31,115 bases of DNA from a virus. The notes below the pieces were generated by a model. The model was not told the origin of the DNA and did no database searches. It was given only the letters and a program-made list of their open reading frames with translations. This document shows, piece after piece, positions 1 to 9,164 of the stretch (position 1 is the stretch's first letter; every line of letters begins with the position of its first letter). A program made the position numbers and the translations under genes. The stretch lies in the IMG/VR virus record IMGVR_UViG_3300032282_001302, positions 1 through 31,115 of that record. One strand, written 5' to 3'.

Positions 1-2961
1 GGCATTCGGTAGAGTTATTGTTACTGTACTTGTAGTTGCACCAGTAATACTAGTAGGAAGTAAAACAACACCACCAGCAGAAGTATCTGAATAAACAACA
101 ACATAATTTTCTGTAACAGCAGAAGAAGCAAAAGTGCCTGCAGCTGTTACTATAGTTAAAGTACAATATCCAGTACCGCCAGAATCTGGAACACCAGTAG
201 TTCCATTAAATTTCTGGACTGCAGTATAAATGATATTTGATACTGCTCTAATAGCATAATTAGGGAATGAGAAAAATAAACCAGCATTTTGTGGTTCGAT
301 AATATCTGTAGAAAGTCTATCGATAGTTACACCAGTAACTGTTACCTGTGTATCAATTGTGATTGATTGTTGACTATTAATAGAAGCAATACGAACACGA
401 GTAGATGAAGAACCAAGATAGAGATAATCACCAACTTTTAAATCTGTTTGGAATGAAGTACCAGAACCACTAATATTACTAGATTGTGTAGTATATGTTA
501 ATCCAATTAAAGTACCAGCTGTAGTAACAATAGCAGAACCACCAGTAGTCGTTAAAGTAAAACCAGTAACGCTTGGTGATGTGCCAGTAACAGCAGAAAC
601 TTTATATGTAGTACCAGTTGTGTAACCAGTTATAGTACCAGTACCAGCATTGGTACCAGTGATAGTAATTAAATCACCAACGGCTAGTGTAGACTGACCA
701 CATGTGAATTGTCCACCAGTTCCAGATGTAGCAACAGTAGGAATTAAAACTGGTACAGTTGCTGTACCAGCTAATCTAGTGGTAATTGGTTGTATATCAG
801 CAGTGAAGTTAGTTTTAACATTAGAGCGATCATAAAATATACTTTTTAGGTCACGCTGTAAGCTAAAGCCAGGATTTAATTTAACATCAAATAATGATAG
901 TTTATATTGAGCAGTTTGAGATCCAACAGTACCATTGTTCCACTCAAAACCTCTAACTCTTGCAGTTCCAATTAAACCATTGGTAGTAACTGTCAATCCT
1001 GTTGGAGTTCCTGTAGTTGTAACTAAAGCAGTTCCAGTAGTATCATTTTGAACTAAAGTAAAACCTGTTGCGGATAATCCACTAGTGCTAATTCTGTATG
1101 TAGTACCAGCTGGATTAATTGTCGCTATAACAGTAGCAGTTGCTGTAGTTGTAGAAGCGATTGATAGTACAGTACCACCTGGAGTTGCTGATATAGTTAT
1201 TGAACCAGATGTTGGAATTGATAGTACATAATATGTTGTATTTGCTGCGACAGATCCAACAGCAGCATTAAACTGAAGTGGCATACCAACAGTAAGACTA
1301 GTTGTAGTTAAACCAGAAATAACATTGGTACCAGTAGTAGCAGTAACTGAAGCAGCATTAGCTAAAGTTAATGTATAACCAGTAATAGTTCCAACTGTAG
1401 CAACAGTACCAGCACCCCAAACACCAGAAATAGTAATAAGCTGTCCACCATAAAGACTTGAAGGGCTAACTGATGTAAAAGTAAACTGACCAGCAGTACC
1501 AGCTATCACAAGGTTACTAATTGATACAGGAGTAGGCACTGCTCCAACTGCAGCATTGGCAATATTGTATAAGTTTACAGTACTAAAGTTTTCAATCGGT
1601 GGAGCACCATTAATATTGGTAACTGTAATATAATTACCCATAGTTGCAGAAATAACAGAATTATCTACACTGGTATAGTCACGTGCTTTCTTTACTGGAA
1701 CATATGTGGTTGAAACTTTTTCAATTTCATAACCCTCAACATATGCTTTTCCAGGTTCAAGTCCAATAGCAAGTTTAGTCTCATCTCCACCATTTTCTGG
1801 AGTATAAACTCCACGATTATAAAATACTTGATCTACGTTAACTTGATATTCCCAGTTAACACCTGATGTAGAACCACCATCATATGATGTTCCAGTTGTG
1901 TGTGTTGGACCAACACCAGATTGTCCAACAGATGTTGCATTATTTTTAGCAACATATACATACCCAGCATTAGTAACAACATCATTAATTAGGTAAGCCT
2001 TACCAACTACCCATGCTCCACGATTATTATTTCTGTGTTCACGAACATCGATATTAAATGGACGAACAGTATAGTTACCAGATTCGTCAAATGTTCTACG
2101 AGCTAATGTTTTTTCTACTTCATTGTAATCTGTTTTTTCTACAATAGAAACAGTTTTTCCAGAATTAACTCTAACCAACTCAACAAAATCTGTATCACTA
2201 GTAGAAGATGTACTTAATTTTGTTAATGTTAAATCTATAGTATAACGATGTGCTCCTGGAGCAGCATAGTTATATGAATTTTGTGCATTGTCCAGTAATG
2301 AATCATCATCTTCTGGAATAGTAACACTCTCTGTTGCAAGAACACCAATACGATAAGTTGGTGTTGAGCTGTACTTATCAAGGATGATAGTTTGTGGTGT
2401 TACAAGAACGAAATGATTTTTAATGTAGTAAACACCCTGTTCAATCTGTGAAATAGAACCTGTTCCAGTAGGACTTGTTGCATAAACTTGAACTGATGCT
2501 AAAGTAGTTCCTACTGCAGTATCAGTAAGAACGTCGCCTGCAGTGAATACTTTTGTAGTATTGTTATTTGTTTGAGAATTTGTATATTTTACAAATAGAG
2601 TTGGAGGGTCAGTTCCATCTGATCTTGCATAGTAAATAACCTGCGCACGTAAATGATTTGAATTTTCAATAGTTTTACCAACATATGTGACTAACAACTC
2701 ATCAGTCAATACGTTATTATAAGTAGACTCTAATTTAATATATGATATACTGGTATCAACAGAAATTTGTCCTGGGATAACCATCGCACCATTTTTAAAG
2801 ACATGCGAACCAAATTTACTAATTTGGTTTTGCAGAATACTCTGCATCTGAGTGAGTTCACGTGCCTGAACTGCGTAAGATGGACGATATAGAATTCGAT
2901 AAAACTTTTTAGCTTCATCGAAATCGTCGTAATATGGCTCAGTATTAAAATTGATAGTCAT
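1..2961 (-). CDS. DUF4815-type virion structural protein (3' end outside window)
   Basis: An open frame runs from an ATG at 2961 to the window edge (987 codons, no stop), so the C-terminus is missing. An AGGAAA ribosome site lies just upstream. The N-terminus (FNTEPYYDDFDEAKKFYRIL, then YRPSYAVQARELTQMQSILQ) is the hallmark of the DUF4815 family of marine T4-like phages, where it is a baseplate/tail structural protein. From about residue 477 to 660 the family sequence is interrupted by Thr/Gly/Val-rich beta modules (LITISG, TITGY, TTYYVLS), before IGTARVRGFEW restores the family pattern. A second such module follows near residue 740. It is the last readable gene of the minus-strand baseplate operon and has its own late-promoter-like motif. 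Family assignment is from memory of conserved motifs; the exact baseplate position is unknown. Confidence 0.72.
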   Translation of the reverse strand, partial: MTINFNTEPYYDDFDEAKKFYRILYRPSYAVQARELTQMQSILQNQISKFGSHVFKNGAMVIPGQISVDTSISYIKLESTYNNVLTDELLVTYVGKTIENSNHLRAQVIYYARSDGTDPPTLFVKYTNSQTNNNTTKVFTAGDVLTDTAVGTTLASVQVYATSPTGTGSISQIEQGVYYIKNHFVLVTPQTIILDKYSSTPTYRIGVLATESVTIPEDDDSLLDNAQNSYNYAAPGAHRYTIDLTLTKLSTSSTSDTDFVELVRVNSGKTVSIVEKTDYNEVEKTLARRTFDESGNYTVRPFNIDVREHRNNNRGAWVVGKAYLINDVVTNAGYVYVAKNNATSVGQSGVGPTHTTGTSYDGGSTSGVNWEYQVNVDQVFYNRGVYTPENGGDETKLAIGLEPGKAYVEGYEIEKVSTTYVPVKKARDYTSVDNSVISATMGNYITVTNINGAPPIENFSTVNLYNIANAAVGAVPTPVSISNLVIAGTAGQFTFTSVSPSSLYGGQLITISGVWGAGTVATVGTITGYTLTLANAASVTATTGTNVISGLTTTSLTVGMPLQFNAAVGSVAANTTYYVLSIPTSGSITISATPGGTVLSIASTTTATATVIATINPAGTTYRISTSGLSATGFTLVQNDTTGTALVTTTGTPTGLTVTTNGLIGTARVRGFEWNNGTVGSQTAQYKLSLFDVKLNPGFSLQRDLKSIFYDRSNVKTNFTADIQPITTRLAGTATVPVLIPTVATSGTGGQFTCGQSTLAVGDLITITGTNAGTGTITGYTTGTTYKVSAVTGTSPSVTGFTLTTTGGSAIVTTAGTLIGLTYTTQSSNISGSGTSFQTDLKVGDYLYLGSSSTRVRIASINSQQSITIDTQVTVTGVTIDRLSTDIIEPQNAGLFFSFPNYAIRAVSNIIYTAVQKFNGTTGVPDSGGTGYCTLTIVTAAGTFASSAVTENYVVVYSDTSAGGVVLLPTSITGATTSTVTITLPNA

Positions 2962-2992
2962 TCTTAACTCTTTTTCCTAATGGATTCTTTGT

Positions 2993-3000
2993 TATTTATC
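2993..3000 (-). promoter_or_regulatory. Late-promoter-like motif before the DUF4815 gene
   Basis: The minus strand reads GATAAATA followed by AC, close to the T4 late consensus TATAAATA. It sits 31 bases before the ATG at 2961. The same 10-mer GATAAATAAC recurs at 25810-25801. The core is short and the genome AT-rich, so this is supported by placement and recurrence only. Confidence 0.45.
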
Positions 3001-6000
3001 TTAAAACTTAATGACTGTTCTAAAAGTAACAGTCTCATTGTCTGATGGGGTAAATCCTGCTTTGTTATCAATATACATTAACTGTCCAGAATATTTATCT
3101 ACAGTTGGATACCCTACAGCGATTGGTTTGAATGAATTGCTATTACTATTTAGTAATGTATCAGACACAGTTGGAGTATCATTATCAAGAGATTGTAATA
3201 ATACACTTGTTGAACTAACAACTACAATTCTATAATATCTTCTAGGTGTTCCTACATACAGTAGAACAGCTGTACCATTAGATACCGTTCCATATGTATG
3301 AGATGGACCAGTAGAGCTAGTCGTTCCACTTTGTGTAACTAGGTAAAGATTCTCACCATAGTATATTGAAGAACCAACTGTTATTGCAGTATTAGTAGTC
3401 CAACTAATACCTCTATTGATAAACACTAAAGAGTCTTTAGTGAATAAGGATGTATCAATATTAGATTGAATGACAAAACATCCAGAACCTAACAAAGAAG
3501 TAAATCTGTTAGTTGTTCCATAAGCATATGGATTCTTAACGATAGCTACTTGTCGGTAATCATTATTAACAGAAAGACCTTGATTCAAGTCAGAAGACAT
3601 ATTTGTATAGAACATTAGTGTTCTAGCAAATAATTCGTCTGGAGCATTTCTACCATGACCACCAAATGGACCCATGATTGCTCTAGCCTGTGCACCATTT
3701 CCATTACCATAGATAACAACATTTGCAAAAGTATATCCACTACCACGATTTGTAATAATTATTTTCTCAATAGAACCATCAATACCATTAATAACTGGAG
3801 TGGCAGCAGCGTCAGTGCCATCACCAATAATACTAACAGTTGCAGTTCCGTATCCATATCCACCACTAACGAGTTTGATGGCATCAATAGCACCTGCTAT
3901 TGAAAGAATCTCATTGTTTGCTTGAAGAGACTGAATATTACCAACAGAAAGATTTGCAGAAAGAGTTGCACCAGCCCCACTAGTAGAATTAACTGTGATA
4001 ACAGCATTACTATAACCAACACCAGCATCTACTACAGATACGCCAGATATTTGACCATTTTCAATAATAGGTATTAGCTTAGCATTAGATTTTGCTGTAT
4101 AAAGAGAGTAAGTAAATCCAGCACCGATCGAAACAGATATTGTAGGTGCTTTTGTATAACCAGCACCATATTTTCTAATAGCAGTGGCAGTAGCAGGAGT
4201 TCCAGCATATGTCAATGTCAAGTCTCCACTTACTACGCTTCCAGTTGTATGAATTGGAGCAGAAGAACCAAGAACTGATCTAAGTGGAACAATATACTCA
4301 TAAACTGTATCGTTTGTAGTACCAAGAACATACATTTTAGTATTATCTGCCTTTAACCATATAGCAGTTGATGTTCCTTCTTGTGTCCCGATGTATACTG
4401 ATGTAGTATATACTGCTGTTGAAATAGTCCATGCAGTTCCCAAAGTATACTGATATACGTAATCTGAAGTATTATCTACAACAACAATATATTTACCATC
4501 ACTACTAAAGTGAAAATCAGTTGCTGTTCCACTTTGTGATGATATAGAGAATGAAGAATTATATACTGCTGTTGATACATTCCATGCAGTACTTAAATTA
4601 TATTGATAGATTGCATCTGTGGAAGATCCCACAACATACATTTTAGTACCATCTGCAGAAAATTCTAAACCACCAGATGTAGTATCTTGAGCTAAGATTG
4701 AAAAACTTGTTGATAAAGTTTTTGTTGTTATATCCCATGGTGTTGAAAGTGTATATTGATAAACTGTATCATTAGTTGTACCAACAATATACATTTTTGT
4801 ACCATCAGATGAGAATGATAAACCTTGCGCATCCGTCTCTTGCGCTGAGATAGATGTAAATGTTACATATGTAGCACTTGATATATTCCATGCTGATGAA
4901 AGAGTATAGTAATTAACTCTATCATTTGTATTACCAATCATCCACATTTGTGTTCCATCTGAACTAAAATATAATCCAGCTGGAGTGCCATCTTGTGCAG
5001 TAACTGATTTTACGTTAGCCTGATAGTATGCCTGATCAATTCTTAATGGAGTTGATGCTGCAGATACTGTATACAAATTATTAGCATAATATAATTGATC
5101 ATACAAACTCGCATATGCACCAGATGCCCATGAAGTTCCAAATGTGATAGTAGGATCTGATGTATATCCTCTACCCTGATCAATTATTTCTGCATATAAA
5201 ACAGATGTTCCATTTAATTTACAATATGCACGAGCATTAGTACCACTACCACCTATGATATTAACTGATGGTGCAGATGTATAACCACTACCTGCATTAA
5301 CGATTGTTATATCTCTCAACGAACCAATTAAATTTATTGAACTAATTGCACTACCAGAAAGAGTTGCTGTAGCCTTAGCTGTTGAACCAAGATATTTTAA
5401 TACTGCAGTACCTTTTGGTGTTGGTTTAACATATATTAAAGATGCACTACCATCAGAAAATGCAGTACCACTTGTTGTTGTTGGTGGATTTCCACTTGTA
5501 GTACCAGATACTGTTACCTGATATAAATTGGCACCATAGTAATATTGTTCCCCAACTGTAACTGCGTAATTTGGTTTCCAAAGAGTTCCAATATATGCAT
5601 CACTTCTAACGTAACCAATTGTATGAGATGCTTCTACTCCACCAAGTGTTCCAGGACTAGCAACTTCGTAAAAATCTTTAGTTGAGTTATAAATCTTTTG
5701 TCCAAGTGAAACAGATGAACCTGCAACGAATGCTGAAGCATCTGTAAATGGATCAGATATTGTAACTACAGATGAACCTGTATATCCAGTACCACCTGTA
5801 TTTACTGCAATATTTTGAATATAAACAGGATCAATTTCTCTGTATCCATCACCATCAACAATAATATCTGCACTAACGTAGTTACTACCTCGTGTATTAA
5901 TTGTGATTGCGTCTAACTGACCATTACTATAGAATTGATTAGTCAATGCCGAAATAACTGGCATGTATTCATTTGTTAGAAATTTATTTCGTAGACCAAT

Positions 6001-6720
6001 TGGAATATTGTACATGTACTTCCAAATGTATCCATCAGAAGTTACAATAGGACTAGTCTGAGTACCAGATGGTTTAACAGTTGATATAGCATTGTTGTTA
6101 TTATCAAGACACTTGTATACGTTATAATCATCTGTTAGAACATAAAATTTAGCATCTTCTAATATGTGTGCACCAGAATTGGGTCCAATTTCTACAACTG
6201 GACGCATAATTCCACCAGTACCTCCACCGCCAGTAATAGTAACTGTTGGAAGTGCAGTATATCCGCTACCTCTAGCAAATTGTTGAACACCAACAATTTT
6301 ACCAGATCCAGTATCAACAATGGCACCATATGAAGCACCACTTCCATTACCGCCAGTAATAGTAACTGTAGGTAATGAAGTATAACCAGAACCCCCACTA
6401 ATTAGATTTAATCCAATAACCTCACCACTATAGCTGTCATCATACATATCATAAACTGCATTCGCTTGCCAATTTATTCTAGACACAACAAATGATACAT
6501 CAGATGCATTAATAGATTTATATGTTATTGCATCTGCACGTGTTGATCTATCATATTCATAACTATCAATTGGATATGGTGGTGCGTCATCCGTATTCCA
6601 TGGAATCGTTTTACCGAGCATGTAATAGTAATTAGATTTTCTAGTTACAATATCTCGGTAAACACCTTCGGCAAGCGACTTGTGTAGAATTGATTTAATT
6701 AAGTATGACGTAGTAGCCAT
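3001..6720 (-). CDS. 8: gp8-like baseplate wedge protein with large insertions
   Basis: Product of 1239 aa, against 334 aa for T4 gp8. Both ends match gp8: the N-terminus has IVTRKSNYYYMLGKTIPW and APPYPIDS (T4: FGRSEPW and FAPPYPTDS), residues 198-240 contain DYNVYKCLDNN and DGYIWKYMYNIP (T4: VYRCLD, DGYVWEYLFEIP), and the C-terminus has SGQLMYIDNK before a final FRTVIKF (T4: SGEMIYMENR, INILFTF). The middle is foreign to gp8. It holds about eight Gly-rich beta motifs of the type GSGYTSLPTVTITGG (near residues 110, 151, 308, 477, 517, 853, 900, 992) and five ~50-residue propeller-like repeats at 570-812. gp8 joins gp6, gp7, gp10, gp53 and gp25 in the wedge. The gp8 call is strong for the termini; the role of the inserts (surface display or receptor contact) is inference. 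Confidence 0.75.
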   Translation of the reverse strand: MATTSYLIKSILHKSLAEGVYRDIVTRKSNYYYMLGKTIPWNTDDAPPYPIDSYEYDRSTRADAITYKSINASDVSFVVSRINWQANAVYDMYDDSYSGEVIGLNLISGGSGYTSLPTVTITGGNGSGASYGAIVDTGSGKIVGVQQFARGSGYTALPTVTITGGGGTGGIMRPVVEIGPNSGAHILEDAKFYVLTDDYNVYKCLDNNNNAISTVKPSGTQTSPIVTSDGYIWKYMYNIPIGLRNKFLTNEYMPVISALTNQFYSNGQLDAITINTRGSNYVSADIIVDGDGYREIDPVYIQNIAVNTGGTGYTGSSVVTISDPFTDASAFVAGSSVSLGQKIYNSTKDFYEVASPGTLGGVEASHTIGYVRSDAYIGTLWKPNYAVTVGEQYYYGANLYQVTVSGTTSGNPPTTTSGTAFSDGSASLIYVKPTPKGTAVLKYLGSTAKATATLSGSAISSINLIGSLRDITIVNAGSGYTSAPSVNIIGGSGTNARAYCKLNGTSVLYAEIIDQGRGYTSDPTITFGTSWASGAYASLYDQLYYANNLYTVSAASTPLRIDQAYYQANVKSVTAQDGTPAGLYFSSDGTQMWMIGNTNDRVNYYTLSSAWNISSATYVTFTSISAQETDAQGLSFSSDGTKMYIVGTTNDTVYQYTLSTPWDITTKTLSTSFSILAQDTTSGGLEFSADGTKMYVVGSSTDAIYQYNLSTAWNVSTAVYNSSFSISSQSGTATDFHFSSDGKYIVVVDNTSDYVYQYTLGTAWTISTAVYTTSVYIGTQEGTSTAIWLKADNTKMYVLGTTNDTVYEYIVPLRSVLGSSAPIHTTGSVVSGDLTLTYAGTPATATAIRKYGAGYTKAPTISVSIGAGFTYSLYTAKSNAKLIPIIENGQISGVSVVDAGVGYSNAVITVNSTSGAGATLSANLSVGNIQSLQANNEILSIAGAIDAIKLVSGGYGYGTATVSIIGDGTDAAATPVINGIDGSIEKIIITNRGSGYTFANVVIYGNGNGAQARAIMGPFGGHGRNAPDELFARTLMFYTNMSSDLNQGLSVNNDYRQVAIVKNPYAYGTTNRFTSLLGSGCFVIQSNIDTSLFTKDSLVFINRGISWTTNTAITVGSSIYYGENLYLVTQSGTTSSTGPSHTYGTVSNGTAVLLYVGTPRRYYRIVVVSSTSVLLQSLDNDTPTVSDTLLNSNSNSFKPIAVGYPTVDKYSGQLMYIDNKAGFTPSDNETVTFRTVIKF
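4285..5013 (-). repeat. Five ~50-residue propeller-like repeats within the gp8-like gene
   Basis: Encodes residues 570-812 of the gp8-like protein. Each unit contains a variant of FSSDGTKMYIVGTTNDTVYQ followed by YTLSTAWNISTA(V/T)Y and a Ser-rich strand ending in SISAQ. Repeat starts fall near residues 575, 626, 676, 727 and 778, a spacing of about 51 residues. The SxDGxxMYVVG pattern is that of beta-propeller blades (SMP-30/YncE/TolB-like). Five blades are visible; a flanking strand could close a five- or six-bladed fold. Confidence 0.7.
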
Positions 6721-6739
6721 TAGATCAGCCTATGTTAAA

Positions 6740-7195
6740 TTAGCTTACTGTGATAACCCAAGTAATAGTGATTTGGTCGCCTGAACCTTTATTAACTGTT
6801 GGGAACACAGTACGGCAAAGCATTGTACCTGAAGTTGAAGCATTGAAAATACCAGCTTCAGTAATAGCACCATCACCAGTACCTGCTGGGAAAGTAGCAG
6901 TATAAGTGATTGTATTGTTTAAAACTGATGAAGATGAAAGAGTAACACGACCAGTTTGAGTCAATGTTGTATCACCAACTGCAGCAGATGCAGTTCCAGT
7001 ACCAATACCCATGTGAGTCATAGATGCTGGAGAGTTAGTTGTTGCAACGATTTTAGATGCAATATGGTATTTACCAGTGGTAACAACCAAGTTAGGAACA
7101 TCACGTTCCTCAACAACTTGTCCAATTTCGTTAGTTTTAACTAGGTGTACACGACCAGTTATTTTCAAGCCTTCGGCAATAGAATTAATATCCAT
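6740..7195 (-). CDS. Small phage structural protein (tail-fibre-like, conserved in T4-like marine phages)
   Basis: 151 aa, beginning after a strong AAGGAGA ribosome site 7 bases before the ATG at 7195. The protein opens with a short helix (MDINSIAEGLKITGRVHLVK), then VVTTGKYHIASKIV, MTHMGIGTGTASAAVGDTTL and DGAITEAGIFNAS..GTMLCRTVFP. The MGIGTG.....GDTTL and ITEAGIFNA...LLARTVF type motifs occur in small phage tail/fibre-associated proteins where Gly/Thr-rich strands form a beta sandwich. It sits between the gp7-like and gp8-like wedge genes, so a baseplate or wedge-peripheral role is likely. No catalytic residues or membrane segment are visible. The exact function is not known. Confidence 0.6.
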   Translation of the reverse strand: MDINSIAEGLKITGRVHLVKTNEIGQVVEERDVPNLVVTTGKYHIASKIVATTNSPASMTHMGIGTGTASAAVGDTTLTQTGRVTLSSSSVLNNTITYTATFPAGTGDGAITEAGIFNASTSGTMLCRTVFPTVNKGSGDQITITWVITVS

Positions 7196-7214
7196 AAAGA
7201 TCTCCTTTGTTTAA

Positions 7215-9164
7215 TTAGCTACTGAATGTAGCATCTCTGTTATTCACATAATGATCAGAGAAATAACTACCATCAGTATAAGAATTTAGTACGACGTAAC
7301 CACTTTCAGACTGAGTAGTGATTTGATTCGGTAACATAGTATATTTAGTATTCGTATTTAACTCAATTAATATTAATGTATCTTCTTGATCAGCAAGAGT
7401 ATCACTTCTAAATTTCTCTTGGTCAATCAATAATGTTTCAAGTGTAGTGAAAGAATCGGCTTTGGATAATCCTGGAGCCAATGTAAAGTTGTTATCATCT
7501 ATAATTTGAGTATCATTTATAGACCCCTGCACAAAATCTATAGTTAATAGATCAGGTGTAACAGTTAAAGTAAAGTCTTCAGAGACTCCTTTACCAAATA
7601 TGTTTGTAACAACACTAGTCAATGGTGTTGTTCCAACTTGGAAAGTATTAACAGTTTGTTCGTTTAAGAAGAATTGGTCGCCATCTGCAGCTTTAGTGAA
7701 CCCGATTCCATATGCATCTGCTATAACAACTCCAGGGCTATCTGTTAAACGAACAACCAGAGATTTAATCATAGACTCAACTTGTAGTCCTAGATCTACC
7801 ATAGTAGTTACATCAAATTCACCAAATAATTCTACACCTGACGGATGCAACATAGTCTTTACAGCTGATTTATAATCAGCTAGACGTTCATCTAATCTAA
7901 TGACATATGAAAATGCTTGGTAGTATTTACTGTCTTGAATAAAAATTGAATCCGATGGGAATCCATTATTAGTTGTAAAATAACCAGGATATCGAGCAAC
8001 TGCATCTAATTGAATCTGTAGTACTGCTGGATCTTCAGTAGCAGTAGCTGCGTTCGTAGAAGTTGTCTGAAACTCAGAAATTAAAGTACCAGCCCATGAT
8101 CCATCACACCAATCTGGAGATACGTATTCTGGATTAGAGATAAAACCCTTCTCATTAAATTTAATAGCTGGGTCTTCAATGTATGCATTAAAGGTATTTA
8201 ATCTAACTTCAGCATCATATTGCGATGTTCCAATTGGATAATTTATAGGTGTGGGATTTACTCCATTGTCAATAGTAGAAAGGGTAAAGACAGATTCTGT
8301 ACTGAATGGTCTATCTGAAGAGGCTAAAGCAGTATTCGGTAGTAAAGCTGACGTAAAATCTGTAAGATAGTTAACACCGAATTTAATAATTTCGGCATTC
8401 ATAATTCCACCATTAGAATCAATTCTAGTTATCTTAACTAGAGTACTGGTTCCAGTACTACTTTGAATCTTAAATAACTGCCCTACTTTAAATCCAGAAC
8501 CTTTGTGTAGAACATTTACATAAACTGGAACAGCTAGAATTTCTGCTTGAAACTCATCACTATACTTTATTCTATTTCCAGGAGAGATTTTACCGTAATA
8601 TTTTCTATCAATAAAGAACTCAAATACGTTACCACCAAGAGCAACGATTCTATCAATCTCACCTTCAATATCTTGTCTTCTATCGATAGGAACTTTAATG
8701 ATTGATGTTCCAGTTTCAATTTCAACAATTTTACCAACAACATTTTCTGCAGTACCAAAAATGACTCTGGCGAATAGCGACACGTCTTGATTCCAACGTC
8801 CATCTGAAGCACGAAGAAGTTGCTGCCCAGGATATGAAAGTTGGACTTCTTTATTGTAAAGAAGTTTGAATAGAAGTTTATATGATGCTTCACTACCTTT
8901 AGCTAGGTATAAGTCTTTGATACGTTCAATATAAAATCTATCATCTTGAATAATATTTGGTAGATTATACGCCAATTCTCTCTTAAAGTATTGGACAAAA
9001 TCATCAAGAGTATTATCTAAATCTCTAGCAGCAGGATAATCAACAAGCTGAGTTTGCAACCACTCATAGTATGCTTCAACAAAGGCAACGAATGTTGGGT
9101 AATCTTCTCTGACAAATTCTGGAATCTGTCGAGATACTAATGTTGATAATTTATTTCTAGACAT
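7215..9164 (-). CDS. 7: gp7-like baseplate wedge subunit (short form)
   Basis: 649 aa. The N-terminal 130 residues resemble a C-terminal segment of T4 gp7: DYPTFVAFVEAYYEWLQ (T4: SNFEAFCEAYIQYLS), then a run of helices, then YLAKGSEASYKLLFKLLYNK (T4: YSTKGIEASYKFLFKVLYNE) and VGKIVEIETG (T4: VGQTIYTATG). Near residue 440 MLHPSGVELFGEF parallels T4 VHPVGFGFIAI. T4 gp7 is 1032 aa; its long N-terminal half is absent here. gp7 is the central wedge protein clamping gp6 dimers. The gene lies directly after gp6 (1-nt overlap at 9164), which supports the call. The match is from remembered T4 sequence and needs a profile search. Confidence 0.6.
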   Translation of the reverse strand: MSRNKLSTLVSRQIPEFVREDYPTFVAFVEAYYEWLQTQLVDYPAARDLDNTLDDFVQYFKRELAYNLPNIIQDDRFYIERIKDLYLAKGSEASYKLLFKLLYNKEVQLSYPGQQLLRASDGRWNQDVSLFARVIFGTAENVVGKIVEIETGTSIIKVPIDRRQDIEGEIDRIVALGGNVFEFFIDRKYYGKISPGNRIKYSDEFQAEILAVPVYVNVLHKGSGFKVGQLFKIQSSTGTSTLVKITRIDSNGGIMNAEIIKFGVNYLTDFTSALLPNTALASSDRPFSTESVFTLSTIDNGVNPTPINYPIGTSQYDAEVRLNTFNAYIEDPAIKFNEKGFISNPEYVSPDWCDGSWAGTLISEFQTTSTNAATATEDPAVLQIQLDAVARYPGYFTTNNGFPSDSIFIQDSKYYQAFSYVIRLDERLADYKSAVKTMLHPSGVELFGEFDVTTMVDLGLQVESMIKSLVVRLTDSPGVVIADAYGIGFTKAADGDQFFLNEQTVNTFQVGTTPLTSVVTNIFGKGVSEDFTLTVTPDLLTIDFVQGSINDTQIIDDNNFTLAPGLSKADSFTTLETLLIDQEKFRSDTLADQEDTLILIELNTNTKYTMLPNQITTQSESGYVVLNSYTDGSYFSDHYVNNRDATFSS

